Notes under the pieces: model-generated
What the model was told of the DNA's origin: nothing
Database searches by the model: none
What the model saw: the letters and a program-made list of their open reading frames with translations, nothing else
Translations under genes and position numbers: made by a program
Source: an uncultured delta proteobacterium
GTDB taxonomy: Bacteria > Myxococcota_A > Polyangia > Haliangiales > Haliangiaceae
Length of the DNA stretch: 33,341 nucleotides
Direction: 5' to 3'
NCBI GenBank assembly: GCA_900696455.1
Contig: CAADGB010000479.1
Coordinates: 1-33,341, forward strand
Shown: positions 15,370 to 25,523 of the stretch, in pieces
Layout: every line of letters starts with the position of its first letter
How positions within the stretch are numbered: position 1 is the stretch's first letter

Positions 15370-17046
15370 TCAAAAGACCTTGCCGATGACGAGCGTGATG
15401 TCGTCCTTGCGGATGTTGTCGCCGAAGAAGTTGGCGGCGTCGGTCACGACGGCGTCGCGGATCTCGCCGGCCTCGAGCGCGGCCGCCCGCCGCACCGAGG
15501 CGCGGAAGCGCTTCTCGCCGTACTCCTCGCCGCCGCTCGACTCGCACTCGACGATGCCGTCCGTGTACCAGACCAGGATGTCGCCGGGCATGAGCTCGGT
15601 GGTCTTGACCTCGTACTTCGACTCCTTGAGGTCGCCGAGCCGGTTGCCGCGGATCATCAGCGAGCCGAACTCGCCCTGGCCGCCCTCCGAGGTCCGGTAC
15701 AGGTAGGGGAAGTTGTGGCCGGCGTTGGCGTACGTGATCGTGCGCCGGCGGGTGTCGATGACCGAGGCGAAGCAGGGCATCACGAACTTGCGCTTGGCGC
15801 TCTGGTAGATCGCCGAGTTCATGATCTCGAGCAGCTTGGCCGGGTCGACGTTGTCGCCGTTGACGGCGCGGGCGACGTCGCACGCCGCCTTGGCCGCCGC
15901 CGTGATCATCGCCGACGGCACGCCGTGGCCGGTGACGTCGCCGATCACGACCAGGACCTTGTCGCCGACCATGTCGTGCCACGTCCACCAGTCGCCGCCG
16001 CACTGCGACGCCGGCTGGAAGTAGCCCGCGAAGCGCAGCGTGCCCTTGTCGACCGGATCGTGGGTCGGCACCAGGGTCTCCTGGATCGTCCGCGCCACCT
16101 CGAGCTCCTTCTCCATCGTCGCCTTCTCGGCGGTCTGCTGGAGCAGCACGACGAGCTGGTCGGCCATGAAGTTGAAGTTCTCGCCGAGCAGGCCGAGCTC
16201 GTCGGTCGACTTGACCTCGACGCGGGCGGCCAGATCACCGCGGGCGATCTGGTCGGCCTTCCACGCCAGGAGCTTGATGGGCTTGGAGATCTGGACGCCC
16301 TGGAAGCTCGCGAGCAGGGTGCCGATGAGCACGAACAGCGCGCCGAAGGCGCCGGTGCGCAGCGCGGCCTTGCGCGCCTCCTCGTCCTTGAGCTTGGCGC
16401 TCTCGCGGGCGAAGGTGTCGACCGGCGACAGGTCGTAGCCGAAGACCACGTAGCCCTGACGGTTCTCGCCCGGGTCGTCGGCCGCGGCGGCGGCCGGGCT
16501 CCAGCCGACCTGCTCGCCCGAGAACACCGGGTAGGCGAACAGCAGCAGCTTGCCGTCCTCGCCGGCGGTCCAGTCGAGCGAGACGCTGATCTCGGGCTCG
16601 GTCGCGGCGGCGCGCCGCTTCCACTCCTCCAGCACCTTGGCCCACGACGCGTGCTTGACCCGCTCGCCCTCGACCTCGCCGGCGGCGTCGCACCGGTCGT
16701 CCTTGCGCCGGCAGTACTTGATGAGGTTCTGGACGCGACCGACGACGTAGACCAGCTTGAGCTCGGCGTCGTGCTTGAGGGTGTCGTCGACGATCTCCTT
16801 GATCTCGACGTCCTGGGTGTTGATGAAGTACGAGCGCAGGCCCTGGCCGAAGAAGATCGTGTTGGTCTCGCCCTTGCTCTCGAGCTGCTTGCGGTACTCG
16901 GTGATCTTGTCCTTGGCCGCGCGATCGTAGGCCTCGCGGATGTTGCACGCGTTCAGCAGACCGAAGCCCACCACCGTGAGGAGGATCAGGAACGTGGTGG
17001 TCAAGATCATCTTGACCGAGATGCTCAAGCCGCCGCGCTTTGCCAT
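15370..17046 (-). CDS. Membrane SpoIIE/PP2C-type serine phosphatase with extracytoplasmic sensor and HAMP domain
   Basis: The 558-residue product has TM1 (residues 11-32), a periplasmic sensor region of about 200 residues, TM2 (232-250), a HAMP linker (251-303, [17 protein letters not shown]), a short coiled coil with [14 protein letters not shown], and a SpoIIE phosphatase domain (340-558). The last has GGDWW at D352, [12 protein letters not shown] at D370, YANAGHN, the WYTDGIVE motif and a final KDDITLVIG. RsbU/SpoIIE phosphatases dephosphorylate STAS-domain antagonists, and a STAS gene lies three genes downstream. The first motif reads GGDWWTW instead of the common GGDxxD, a variant to note. 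It is the first gene of the six-gene operon; ATG 17046 lies only 10 nt after a good -10 box, so the message may have almost no leader. Confidence 0.94.
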   Translation of the reverse strand: MAKRGGLSISVKMILTTTFLILLTVVGFGLLNACNIREAYDRAAKDKITEYRKQLESKGETNTIFFGQGLRSYFINTQDVEIKEIVDDTLKHDAELKLVYVVGRVQNLIKYCRRKDDRCDAAGEVEGERVKHASWAKVLEEWKRRAAATEPEISVSLDWTAGEDGKLLLFAYPVFSGEQVGWSPAAAAADDPGENRQGYVVFGYDLSPVDTFARESAKLKDEEARKAALRTGAFGALFVLIGTLLASFQGVQISKPIKLLAWKADQIARGDLAARVEVKSTDELGLLGENFNFMADQLVVLLQQTAEKATMEKELEVARTIQETLVPTHDPVDKGTLRFAGYFQPASQCGGDWWTWHDMVGDKVLVVIGDVTGHGVPSAMITAAAKAACDVARAVNGDNVDPAKLLEIMNSAIYQSAKRKFVMPCFASVIDTRRRTITYANAGHNFPYLYRTSEGGQGEFGSLMIRGNRLGDLKESKYEVKTTELMPGDILVWYTDGIVECESSGGEEYGEKRFRASVRRAAALEAGEIRDAVVTDAANFFGDNIRKDDITLVIGKVF

Positions 17047-17056
17047 TGGCCATGCA

Positions 17057-17086
17057 ATGTTACGGCGTCTGGTCGGAAGGGGTCAA
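17057..17086 (-). promoter_or_regulatory. Promoter of the phosphatase operon
   Basis: On the minus strand TTGACC (17086-17081) is followed, after 18 nt, by TAACAT (17062-17057), a good sigma-70-type pair (5/6 and 4/6). The start codon of the phosphatase follows 10 nt later, leaving a leader of only a few nucleotides. Confidence 0.6.
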
Positions 17087-17225
17087 CGAAGCGTCCCCGC
17101 GACCGGTCGGTCCATGTCCGGTGTAAAGTTCCACATGCGCCGATGTGGGTGTCCCGCGCGCACCGCCGCGCGCCTCGGCCGCCGGCCGCCAGGGGTCGCA
17201 TTGGCGAGCGCGCGACGCGCTCTGC

Positions 17226-17231
17226 TACGAT
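17226..17231 (+). promoter_or_regulatory. Extended -10 element before the PAS gene, leaderless arrangement
   Basis: TGC-TACGAT (hexamer 17226-17231) has the TGN extension and lies exactly 7 nt before ATG 17239, so transcription should begin at or next to the start codon. No convincing -35 is present (TTGGCG at 19-nt spacing is weak). Confidence 0.5.
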
Positions 17232-17238
17232 GCGGGGG

Positions 17239-17796
17239 ATGGAGTCCCACCCCGCGCTGACCCAGTTCCTGACCGAGTTCAAGCGCGTGGCCAGCGCCAT
17301 CGTCGACAGCTACTTCATCGTCGACACCGAGCGCCGCATCGTCGACTTCAACCGCGCGTTCTTCGCGATGCTGCCGCGGCAGGTGGCGCGCGGCCTCAAG
17401 GGCAAGCGCTGCTTCGAGGTCATCGAGCTCAACATCTGCCGCAGCGAGTGCATCGCCCAGCAGTGCTGGACCGACAACCGACACGTCCGGCTCGACGAGA
17501 TCAGCGGCAAGGTGCTGGGCGAGCCCGACGCCAAGGAGCTGCGCTTCATCCTGTCGGCGGTGCCGATCACCGACGAGAGCGGCCAGCACGTCGGCGCCCT
17601 CGAGATCCAGCGCAACGTCACCGACGAGGCGGTGGTCCAGGTCAAGTACCAGGAGATGCTCGAGAACGAGGCCCGCGAGCGCGAGCGCCTCGCCAACCAG
17701 ATCCGCGCCCGCACCAAGGAGCTGCTCGAGACCAACCAGCTCCTGCTCAAGACCCAGAAGGAGCTCCTGTCCTACAAGAAGGGCCTCTCGGCCTGA
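17239..17796 (+). CDS. PAS/coiled-coil protein without kinase domain, four-Cys motif
   Basis: The 185-residue product has one PAS domain ([18 protein letters not shown], about residues 12-135) and a C-terminal coiled coil ([20 protein letters not shown] onward), and ends near residue 185. It carries C58-x8-C67-x3-C71-x4-C76, matching the Cys motif of the histidine kinase at 9837-11207. After the motif both proteins continue with R(L/V)DEI, then a strand of RFILSAVP / TFIVTAAP type. It stops where the kinase would have its H-box, so it looks like the sensor half of such a kinase. It may form heterodimers with it or signal through its coiled coil; both ideas are inference. ATG 17239 is chosen from the promoter position; ATG 17230 in the same frame overlaps the -10 box. 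It is convergent with the second STAS gene and divergent from the phosphatase operon. Confidence 0.85.
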   Translation: MESHPALTQFLTEFKRVASAIVDSYFIVDTERRIVDFNRAFFAMLPRQVARGLKGKRCFEVIELNICRSECIAQQCWTDNRHVRLDEISGKVLGEPDAKELRFILSAVPITDESGQHVGALEIQRNVTDEAVVQVKYQEMLENEARERERLANQIRARTKELLETNQLLLKTQKELLSYKKGLSA

Positions 17797-17871
17797 GCCT
17801 CCGGCGTCCGCGGTCTTCCCGCGTCACGACGCCACGAGCCGCCGCCGCCGACGCCCCGCGGGACCTCGGGG

Positions 17872-18819
17872 TCACTTGCCGCTGAAGAGCAGGAACGCCA
17901 GCACGCCGATGGTCGCGAGCAGCACGACCACGAGCACGTAGATCACGGCGCTCGACTTGGGCTGGGTCAGCGCCGGGCGCTCGGCGGGGACCGGCGTGGA
18001 GAAGCTGCCGCTGCCGGGGTTGGTGCCCGGCGAGGTGAAGTTGCCCGGCCGGCTGCCCGGGTTGGTGCCCTGGAACGAGCCCACCGGGCGCATGCCGGGG
18101 TGGGTGGTGGTCGTCACCGGCGTCATCGACGGCCGGCTGCCCGGCTTGGCGGTGATCGACGGCGAGCTGCCGCTGGGCCGCGAGATCGACGGCAAGGACG
18201 GCACGCTGGGCAACGACGAGACCGACGAGCTGTGCAGGCTCGAGGTGCCGGTGCGCGAGCGGATCTTGGACTTCTCGCCGTTGTCACCGGAGGCGAACTC
18301 CTTGATGACGCCGTTGATCTTGTCGGGCTCGGCGATCTTCTTCTGGTTCGACAGGAACGCGAAGTACGAGTCGGCCATGTCGTCGAAGTCCATGACCAGA
18401 TCGCACTCGTCGCAGCGACAGGTCGGCGGCTCGTGCGGCCCCGAGCCCATGTCGGCCGCCTCGACGAGCAGCACCTTCTCCTCGTCGCACTCGGGACAGA
18501 AGTACGGGACGTAGAAGCTCTTGACCACGCCCGACCCGGTGAAGTTGTTGACGAGGTTGATCTGGGCGACGATCGCCGGCGAGCACTCGACGAGCACCGC
18601 GCGGGTCGCCTGGGTCTCGAGCTTGCCGAGCCAGTTGACCCAGTCGCGCACGCCACACGAGTTGATGCGCTCGATCTCGCCGAGATCGATCACCGCCGTA
18701 CCCGCCGGGATCTTGTCGGTCAGCGCGGTGAGCTCGTTGTCCTCGTCGATGACACCGCTCAGCTTGACGTAGCTGACGTCGTCGCGGTGGTGGACCGACG
18801 CCTGAAACTTCTGGCTCAT
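17872..18819 (-). CDS. Tail-anchored STAS-like/zinc-ribbon protein (paralogue of the protein at 11257-11754)
   Basis: The 315-residue product has an N-terminal STAS-like domain ([14 protein letters not shown], then [19 protein letters not shown]), with S54 at the place of the phospho-serine of anti-sigma antagonists. A zinc ribbon follows (C108/C111 in CPEC and C136/C139 in CDEC, with an extra C134), then a conserved [16 protein letters not shown] Ser/Pro/Thr-rich linker of about 100 residues leads to one C-terminal membrane helix ([19 protein letters not shown]) and a four-residue end. It is therefore the membrane-tethered form of the soluble STAS-zinc-ribbon protein in the phosphatase operon, with the signalling part in the cytoplasm. 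ATG 18819 has GGAG eight bases before it. It sits alone on its strand, 138 bp downstream of the giant TPR gene. Confidence 0.82.
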   Translation of the reverse strand: MSQKFQASVHHRDDVSYVKLSGVIDEDNELTALTDKIPAGTAVIDLGEIERINSCGVRDWVNWLGKLETQATRAVLVECSPAIVAQINLVNNFTGSGVVKSFYVPYFCPECDEEKVLLVEAADMGSGPHEPPTCRCDECDLVMDFDDMADSYFAFLSNQKKIAEPDKINGVIKEFASGDNGEKSKIRSRTGTSSLHSSSVSSLPSVPSLPSISRPSGSSPSITAKPGSRPSMTPVTTTTHPGMRPVGSFQGTNPGSRPGNFTSPGTNPGSGSFSTPVPAERPALTQPKSSAVIYVLVVVLLATIGVLAFLLFSGK

Positions 18820-18836
18820 TGCGTCTCCGTCGACAC

Positions 18837-18859
18837 GTAATTCACGTAGCCGTGATTAC
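18837..18859. promoter_or_regulatory. Inverted repeat upstream of the tail-anchored STAS gene
   Basis: GTAATTCACG (18837-18846) and CGTGATTAC (18851-18859) are inverted copies apart from one extra T, around a 4-nt loop, in a locally A+T-rich 60-bp patch that stands out in this genome. It lies 18 bp before the start codon and could be an operator or an RNA hairpin in the leader. Confidence 0.35.
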
Positions 18860-18957
18860 ACCTGTACCCTAGAACCTTCAACTCGCAAAGCATATCGTGA
18901 TCGCGCCAGCGGGATCCACTCCATGGACGTCGATCGTGGCCCGTCCCCCGCCCCGTG

Positions 18958-21900
18958 TCACGCCTGGTTCGGGGCAGCGGTGAGGTAGTCGCGTAGGCGC
19001 TGGTAGTCGTCGGACAGATAGAAGCGCACCAGGTCGGCCCCGCCCAGCACCGCGCCGAGGGCCACGGTGGCGTCGTGAGACAGGAGCATCTCGCCGGTCA
19101 GGCGCGCGATCATCCAGGTGGCGGCGGCGAAGTCGTCGCAGGCGAGGAGCCCGCCGCGCTTGGCGGTGCCCAGCATGCCGTCGATCCAGGCGTCGCCGTC
19201 GACGTCGCGGCCCCAGTTCTGGTGGCGCTCGATGACCTTCTGCGCCCGCTTGGACAGCCCCTTCACGAACTCGTTGGTCGGCGCCGGCCGCTCGCCCTCG
19301 GGCAGGAGCAGCGACTTCATGAAGTTGCCGAGCTCGGATCGCTGGCGACGGCCGAGGTGGTGGAGGAAGGCGTACCCGCCCCGCAGCGCCTCGAAGGCCC
19401 AGCCGAGGAGGAAGCGGCGCGGCCCGTCGCCCTCGCCGACCAGCGACCGGTCGATCACCACCAGACGGCGGGGCGCCGCCACCAGCGCCACCAGGCCCGG
19501 CACGCGCTCGCCCACGAAGACCTCGGCCTCGATGGCGTCGAGCCGGGCGATGTCGGCGACCGCGACCTTGAGCCCGGGGTCGTCCATGCCCTGCACCGGG
19601 ATCAGGTTCTCGCCCAGCATCGGCGGCGGGTACAGGCCGCCCAGCTCGGCCGCGGCCGCCGCCAGCACCTCGCCGAACGGATCGCGCGCCGCCGTCGTCA
19701 CCAGCAGCCGCATCCGCATCTCGTCGTCGAGCGCCCGCCGCATCGGGTGGTAGGGCAACGACGCCCGCACCTTGGCGGCGGCGCCGCGATCGGACTCCTC
19801 GGCGAAGCCGAGCTGCTCCATCACCGTCAGCGCCCGCGCCGCCCGCTCCGGCTCGCCGACGCGGGTGTAGTACGACGACAGGAGGCGGTAGGCCATCGCG
19901 TTGTGGATGTCGCGATCCACGACCTTGCGCAGCTCCGAGATCGCCTTGCCCGGGTCGTCGATGGCGTAGATCTCGGCCAGCGCCACGCGATCGGGCGGGC
20001 TGTCGTCGACGCCCAGGATGCCGCGGTAGGCCTCGATCGCCGCCGGCCGGTCGCCGGACGCGAGGAGGATGCGGGCCAGGCCGCGCTGCAACGGCACCGC
20101 CGCCGGCGGCCCGCCCTTCTCCATCGCGGCGTGGGCGGCGTCGATGAGCAGGCCCTCGGCGCCGCGCTGGTCGCCGGCCTCGGCGGCGCGCCGCGCCAGG
20201 GCCAGGGCCGGCGGCGCGTAGCCCGGATCGTACTCGCTGGCCCGGCGGTACTGCGAGGTCGCGCCGCGAGGATCGCCCGAGGTCTCGGTGATGCGCCCGC
20301 GGTAGTAGTAGTAGCGGGCCAGGTTCTCGGGCGAGATCGCCGAGCCCGGCGCCGCCGCCAGCTCGATCACGCGATCGATCGCCGCCCGGGCGTCGGCGTG
20401 GCGCCCGAGCAGGTAGTGCTCCTGGGCCAGGCGGTAGTAGGCCTCCTCGTGGATCGGGTCGATGCGGATGACCTCGCGCAGGACCGAGATCGCGCGGTGG
20501 GGCTCCATCTCGCAGTCGGCGTGGATCTCGGCCTGCCGCATGAGCGCGCCGACGCGCACCGCCTGCGACACGTCGCTGTGGTTGAGGAACTTGACGATGG
20601 CGTCGACCGCGTGGCTCCACCGCCGCATGTTGAGGTGGAGCGTGATCATCGCCGACAGCACCTCGAAGTCGTCGGGCGCCAGCGCCACCGCCTCGGCGTA
20701 GAGCTGCTGGGCCTGATCGAGATCGCCCTCGCGCTCCTTCATGCCGGCCTGGGCGACGCGGACCCGGGCCAGGAAGGGCCCGGCGTCGTCGCGCTTCTTG
20801 TAGAGCTTGTCGAGCTCGCGGTAGATCGCGTCGAAGTCCCAGGCCTCGGGGTGCTTGCGCTGCAGGTCGAGCAGGCCGTCGAGGGCCGACAGGGTGTTGG
20901 GCTTGATCTCGAGGGCGACGATCAGGCTCTCGGCGGCGCCGCGGGCGTCGCCGGTCATGTGGGCGACCACGCCGCGCCGGCGATAGAACTCGCTGCGGGT
21001 GTTGGGATCGCCCTCGCGCATGGCCTTGACCGCCAGCGCCTGGGCCAGGGGCAGCGCCCGCTGCCACTCCCCGGCGTCGAAGTAGTGCTCGAACAGGGCC
21101 TGGTTGGCGGGCAGGCACTCGGGATCGACGGCGAGCGCGCTCTCGTAGTAGTGCATCGCGCGGTCGGGCTGGCCGAGGCGCGACTCGTAGATGCGGCCGA
21201 TCTGGGCGAAGACGCCGGCCCGCTCCTTGTCGTCCTGCCACAGCTTGACCTCGAGCTCGAGGGTCTGGATGACCCGCGGCCAGTCCTCGCGCCGGCGGTA
21301 GAGGTCGCGCAGGCCGTGGACCGCCGGCAGACACGAGGGCGAGGTCTTGATCGCCGCGTCGTAGTAGCGGATCGCGTCCTCCTCCTTGCCGAACTTGGCC
21401 TCCATCACCGAGCCGCACTTGAAGTAGAGCAGCGCCTTGAGGTTGCGATCGGTGGTGACCCGGATCTGGCGGCGGGTGACGTCGACGAACTCGGCCCACT
21501 GCTCCGTCGACTCGTAGATGCGGCCCAGGGCCTCGAGCGCCTCCTTGTTGGCGGGCGCGATCTCGAGGATGCGCTGGTAGTGCTCGACCGCGCGCGACTC
21601 GTCGCGCAGGCCCTCCTCGCTGATCTGGGCGATGCGCTTGTGCAGGGTGGTCGCGGCGTCGCCGGCGGGGGCGGTGGCCAGACGGTGGCGCAGGACCTCG
21701 ACCAGCTTGCCCCAGTCGTGGTTGCGCTCGTACCAGCGCTCGAGCGCGTCGAGGGCCTCGACGTCGGACGGATCGATGTCGAGGATGTGCTGGTAGAGGC
21801 GGGCGGCCTCGCCGAAGTCGCGCATCTTGGCGGCGGCGACCCGGGCGGCGCGGCGCAGCGACTCGAGGCGGCGCTCGTCGTCGCGGGTCAGCCCGGCCCG

Positions 21901-24900
21901 CTTCTCGTAGACCCCGATGAGCCCGCTCCAGTCACTCTTCTGCGAGAAGATCGACTCCAGGAACTTCACGCTGGTGTCGTTCTCGGGATCGATCTCGACG
22001 ACCTTGACGTAGGACTGCGCCGCGGCGTCGAGCTCCCCCAGGTACTGGAGCTGGACCTGGCCGCGGCGGGCGTAGAGGTCGCCCAGGCGGTAGGCCCGCG
22101 ACGCGCCGCTCTCCACCAGATCGATCGCGCTCTGGTAGAGCTTCATCGCCGACGCCCAGCGCTCGTGCTTGTAGCAGAGCTTCTCGAGCGAGGTGAAGAC
22201 CTCGCGGTTGGCGGGGTCGGCGAGAAACGACGCGGTGAAGGCGGCGATCGCGCCGTCGGGGTCGCCGCGGTTCTGCTTGACCTGGGCGATGCGCCCGTAG
22301 AGCTGGGCCCGCTCCAGCTTGTCGATCGTCGAGTCGGCGCGGGCCTCCAGCACCCGCATCAGATCCTTGTCGCGGCCGAGCCGCTCGTACAGCCGCTCGA
22401 GGGCCTCGAGCGCCGGCACGTACTGGGGGCGGCGCTCGAGGATCGACTCGTAGGCGAGCGCGGCGTCGGCGGGCTTGGCCAGCTTCTCCTCGCGGAGCTG
22501 GCCGAGCCGGGTCAGGATCGCGAGCTGGGCGTCGACGTTGCCCGCCGGCGCCGCCGCCAGCTCGCGCTCGAGCGCGCCGGCCAGGTCGGCCCAGCGCTCG
22601 GTGCGCTCGAGCAGCCGGGTCAGGTCGCGGTGGCTGTCGGTGCTGGCGCTGCCCTGGGCCGCGAGCTGGTGGAAGCGGATCGCGGTCTCGACGTCGCCGA
22701 GCTTGTCCTCGGCCATGCGCGCCAGCGACGCCGCCAGCCGCGGCCGCTCGGCGGCCGGCGTCAGCTCGATCTCGGCCTGCCGGATCTCGGCCAGCTCGGT
22801 CCACTCGCCCCGGCGCTCGAGGGCCTCGGCCAGGACCCGCAGGTTGGCCAGGGTCCGCGGCGCGCGCCGGTAGGCGATCGCCAGCTCGCGCCAGCGATCG
22901 TGGCCGCGGGCGACGCGGTCGACCCCGACCAGGGCGGCGGCGTCGGCGGCGTCGATCGAGAGCGCGTCGTCGTAGGCGGCGAGCGCCCGCTCGGGGTCGC
23001 GCCCGTCCTCGTACAGCTTGCCGGCCTCGAGCTGGATGGCGAGGCGCCGCGACGGCTCGACGCCGCGGGTCAGCTCCTGCTCGAGCAGCGCCAGCAGGCG
23101 ATCGTTGCGGCGGGCCCGGCGGTGGAGCTGTTGCAGGGCGCGCAGCGGCTCGACGGCGCGGTCATCGGCGCGCGCGGCGCGCTCGTAGGCGGCCACGGCC
23201 GCGGCGTCGTCGTTGCGCCGGGTCTCCTCGAGCTGGCCGATCTCCAGGTACATCTGGGCCTGGCGGCGGACGTCCTTGACCAGCTCGGCGACGCGGGCGC
23301 GCAGCTCGATCGCCTTGTCCCACTGCCGGCCGTGCTCGCACAGCCGCGCCAGCTCGTAGGTGACGTCGGGGTCGTCGGGCCGCAGGGCCTGGGCCTGCTC
23401 GAGCACGGTGCGGGCGCGCCGGGTGTCGCTGATGTGCTCGGCCAGGATCTTGCCGTGCTCGCGCAGGAGCACCAGCTTGAGCTCCTCGGAGGTGCACAGC
23501 GCGGTGAGATCGGACAGCGTGCTCGACAGCTCGCGCCAGCGCTCGGCCTTGCGGTAGATCGCGGCCAGCGCGCCCTTGGCCGCGGGATCCTGCGGCGCCT
23601 GGCGCGAGGCCTGGAGCAGGAGCTCCTCCGCCTCCAGCGGCCGGGCGCGGGCGAGCTCGAGGGCGCCGGCGGCGAACAGGAGCGCGGTGGCGGCGCGGCG
23701 GTCGCGGGCCGACTGCGCCGCCGCCCGGTAGATCTCGCCGAGCTGGGCGCGGTCGCGCTGGCGGCGGGCGAGGCGCGCGAGGTGGTCGAGCTCGCTCTGG
23801 CGCGCCGGACCGGGGGCGCGCTCCGACGACGCGACCTTGAGCAGCTCGAGGGCGCGGGCGACGTCGCCCAGCCGGGCCTCGATGACCAGCGCCGCCCGCC
23901 GGTTGCCGGCCCGGGCGCCGTCCTTGGCCTGGGCCAGGAGGTGCGCGACCAGGGCCTCGGGCTCGCCGGCGCGCAGGCGCTCGAGCGTGAGCAGGCCGCT
24001 GGCCGTCCGGGCCCCGGACGTCGCGAGCTGGGCCAGCTCGCCGGCCATGGCCAGCCCGTGGGCGTCGGCGATCTCGAGGGCGCGCCAGGCGTGGGCCGCG
24101 GACAGGCCGCCGGCGGCCTGCGACTCGGCGAGGCCGCGGCGCGCGGTCACGGCGTCGCCCCAGCGGCTGGCGCGGTGGCCGACGCGGGCCATGGCCAGCC
24201 GCGCCAGCACCGGGCCGTAGCCCTCGTCGCCGGCGGCCGAGGCGTAGCCGGAGACCGCGGCGCCCAGGTCGCCGGCGGCGAGCCGGGCGTCGGCGAGGGC
24301 GTGGCGGGTGGCGGCCTCCTCGCGGCGGGCGCCGGCGTCGGCCTCGAGCAGCTCGAGGCGGCGCTCGTGCAGCGCGGCCACGGCCGCGACGTCGGCGCCC
24401 CCGGGCAGGCGCTGGGCGGCGTCGAGGGCGAGGTCGATCGCGCGCAGCCAGTGCACCGGCGCGCCGCGGCCGCGCTCGGGGCGGGCCAGGGCGGCCTGGA
24501 CGATGGCGAGGGCGCCGGCGGCGTCGCCGAGGCGGTCGAGCCGCACGGCGGCCGCGTCGCACGCGTCCTCGGGCAGCGCGCCGGGCGCCGCCGCCGCCGC
24601 CGCCAGCGCGGTCGCCAGCTCGCCCCACTGCCCGGCGCCGGCGCGGGCCAGGGTGCCGAGCGCGCGCATCTCGGCCGCGATCTCGGGGTCACCGCTGACC
24701 TCGCCGCCTGCGGACGCCACCACCGCCGCCGCCCGGACCGGATCGCCGAGCGAGTACAGCCAGGCCTCGACCAGGTCCCGGGTGAGGTGGGCGCGCTCGC
24801 GGGCATCGGCGAGCGCGCCGATCATGCGGCCCGCGGTCTCGAGCGCCTTGGGATCGGGCGCGGCGATGCCGTGCGACACCAGGAGGCGGGCCGCCAGCGG

Positions 24901-25347
24901 GTGCTTCTCGGCCAGCTCGAGGTAGCGGGCGGCGTCCTCGGGATCGTCGAGGATGTCGGCGGTGATGAGCGAGAGCCGGACGTTGATGTCGGCGAGCCGC
25001 TCGTCGGCCTCGGCGCCGCCGCTGAGGAGCGCCTCGGCCTCCGCCGCGAGCAGCTCGACCACCGAGTCGATCAGCGCCGCCGAGCCCGCGCCCATCACCC
25101 GCCGGGTCAGGTCGCCGGTCGAGTCGTCGTCGGGCGGCGGCTCGGCCGCGGCCCGCGGCGGCGGCGGCGCAGGCGCGGGCGGCGCGACCACCGCGGCCGG
25201 GGCCGGGGTCCCGGTCGCCGGCGGCGCCACGCGCGGGGGCGCGGGCGGGACGGGCAACGACGGCAGCGCCCCCTCGGCGGTGCGTCGAGGCAGCGCCGGC
25301 AGCGGTGGCGGCCGCGGCGGGCGGTCACCCGAGGGGGGTTCGGCCAT
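18958..25347 (-). CDS. Giant TPR-repeat protein (about 2,130 residues) with a conserved-looking C-terminal domain
   Basis: The product begins with a Pro-rich segment of about 80 residues, then contains TPR or TPR-like helical repeats through most of its length (for example [60 protein letters not shown]). No signal peptide or membrane helix is seen, so it should be a cytoplasmic scaffold. The last ~300 residues leave the TPR pattern: [40 protein letters not shown], and [20 protein letters not shown], perhaps a degenerate peptidase-M48-like fold without HExxH; this is a weak guess. ATG 25347 (14 residues inside the longest frame) is chosen because it lies 7 nt after a TGA-TACGAT extended -10. 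Similar proteins in myxobacteria are often labelled gliding-motility or TPR proteins; function cannot be assigned here. Confidence 0.88.
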   Translation of the reverse strand: MAEPPSGDRPPRPPPLPALPRRTAEGALPSLPVPPAPPRVAPPATGTPAPAAVVAPPAPAPPPPRAAAEPPPDDDSTGDLTRRVMGAGSAALIDSVVELLAAEAEALLSGGAEADERLADINVRLSLITADILDDPEDAARYLELAEKHPLAARLLVSHGIAAPDPKALETAGRMIGALADARERAHLTRDLVEAWLYSLGDPVRAAAVVASAGGEVSGDPEIAAEMRALGTLARAGAGQWGELATALAAAAAAPGALPEDACDAAAVRLDRLGDAAGALAIVQAALARPERGRGAPVHWLRAIDLALDAAQRLPGGADVAAVAALHERRLELLEADAGARREEAATRHALADARLAAGDLGAAVSGYASAAGDEGYGPVLARLAMARVGHRASRWGDAVTARRGLAESQAAGGLSAAHAWRALEIADAHGLAMAGELAQLATSGARTASGLLTLERLRAGEPEALVAHLLAQAKDGARAGNRRAALVIEARLGDVARALELLKVASSERAPGPARQSELDHLARLARRQRDRAQLGEIYRAAAQSARDRRAATALLFAAGALELARARPLEAEELLLQASRQAPQDPAAKGALAAIYRKAERWRELSSTLSDLTALCTSEELKLVLLREHGKILAEHISDTRRARTVLEQAQALRPDDPDVTYELARLCEHGRQWDKAIELRARVAELVKDVRRQAQMYLEIGQLEETRRNDDAAAVAAYERAARADDRAVEPLRALQQLHRRARRNDRLLALLEQELTRGVEPSRRLAIQLEAGKLYEDGRDPERALAAYDDALSIDAADAAALVGVDRVARGHDRWRELAIAYRRAPRTLANLRVLAEALERRGEWTELAEIRQAEIELTPAAERPRLAASLARMAEDKLGDVETAIRFHQLAAQGSASTDSHRDLTRLLERTERWADLAGALERELAAAPAGNVDAQLAILTRLGQLREEKLAKPADAALAYESILERRPQYVPALEALERLYERLGRDKDLMRVLEARADSTIDKLERAQLYGRIAQVKQNRGDPDGAIAAFTASFLADPANREVFTSLEKLCYKHERWASAMKLYQSAIDLVESGASRAYRLGDLYARRGQVQLQYLGELDAAAQSYVKVVEIDPENDTSVKFLESIFSQKSDWSGLIGVYEKRAGLTRDDERRLESLRRAARVAAAKMRDFGEAARLYQHILDIDPSDVEALDALERWYERNHDWGKLVEVLRHRLATAPAGDAATTLHKRIAQISEEGLRDESRAVEHYQRILEIAPANKEALEALGRIYESTEQWAEFVDVTRRQIRVTTDRNLKALLYFKCGSVMEAKFGKEEDAIRYYDAAIKTSPSCLPAVHGLRDLYRRREDWPRVIQTLELEVKLWQDDKERAGVFAQIGRIYESRLGQPDRAMHYYESALAVDPECLPANQALFEHYFDAGEWQRALPLAQALAVKAMREGDPNTRSEFYRRRGVVAHMTGDARGAAESLIVALEIKPNTLSALDGLLDLQRKHPEAWDFDAIYRELDKLYKKRDDAGPFLARVRVAQAGMKEREGDLDQAQQLYAEAVALAPDDFEVLSAMITLHLNMRRWSHAVDAIVKFLNHSDVSQAVRVGALMRQAEIHADCEMEPHRAISVLREVIRIDPIHEEAYYRLAQEHYLLGRHADARAAIDRVIELAAAPGSAISPENLARYYYYRGRITETSGDPRGATSQYRRASEYDPGYAPPALALARRAAEAGDQRGAEGLLIDAAHAAMEKGGPPAAVPLQRGLARILLASGDRPAAIEAYRGILGVDDSPPDRVALAEIYAIDDPGKAISELRKVVDRDIHNAMAYRLLSSYYTRVGEPERAARALTVMEQLGFAEESDRGAAAKVRASLPYHPMRRALDDEMRMRLLVTTAARDPFGEVLAAAAAELGGLYPPPMLGENLIPVQGMDDPGLKVAVADIARLDAIEAEVFVGERVPGLVALVAAPRRLVVIDRSLVGEGDGPRRFLLGWAFEALRGGYAFLHHLGRRQRSELGNFMKSLLLPEGERPAPTNEFVKGLSKRAQKVIERHQNWGRDVDGDAWIDGMLGTAKRGGLLACDDFAAATWMIARLTGEMLLSHDATVALGAVLGGADLVRFYLSDDYQRLRDYLTAAPNQA

Positions 25348-25354
25348 CGCAAGT

Positions 25355-25360
25355 ATCGTA
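25355..25360 (-). promoter_or_regulatory. Extended -10 element of the giant TPR gene, leaderless arrangement
   Basis: On the minus strand TGA-TACGAT is followed by exactly 7 nt and then ATG 25347, the same hexamer and spacing as the PAS gene promoter. No good -35 is seen. It fixes the start codon choice for this gene. Confidence 0.5.
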
Positions 25361-25486
25361 TCAGTGGTCCTCTCCGCTTCGCCACTCACCCCGGAGCGGT
25401 GTCGGGGAACGGAGGATGGTGCGAGGGGGACCCCGGCGCTCGCACCCGCCGCCGCCGCCGCTACCCCGCCGGCTCCCGGCCAGGGT

Positions 25487-25516
25487 TTGACCGTCGCGAT
25501 CGGCGTACCGTATCCT
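25487..25516 (+). promoter_or_regulatory. Promoter of the HATPase gene
   Basis: TTGACC (25487-25492), 18 nt, then TATCCT (25511-25516), followed by 7 nt to ATG 25524. The -35 hexamer and spacing are the same as for the phosphatase operon. A GGAGG also lies in these last 7 nt, so a second, longer transcript could use it as a ribosome site. Confidence 0.55.
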
Positions 25517-25523
25517 GGAGGCG

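Noticed and set aside
12570-15389. Open frame of 939 codons opposite the exported TPR gene
   Set aside because: Same composition effect; the minus strand has a signal peptide, TPRs and operon spacing.
17047-17053. ATG at 17053 as the phosphatase start
   Set aside because: It is out of frame with the phosphatase; ATG 17046 gives the signal-like [19 protein letters not shown] start.
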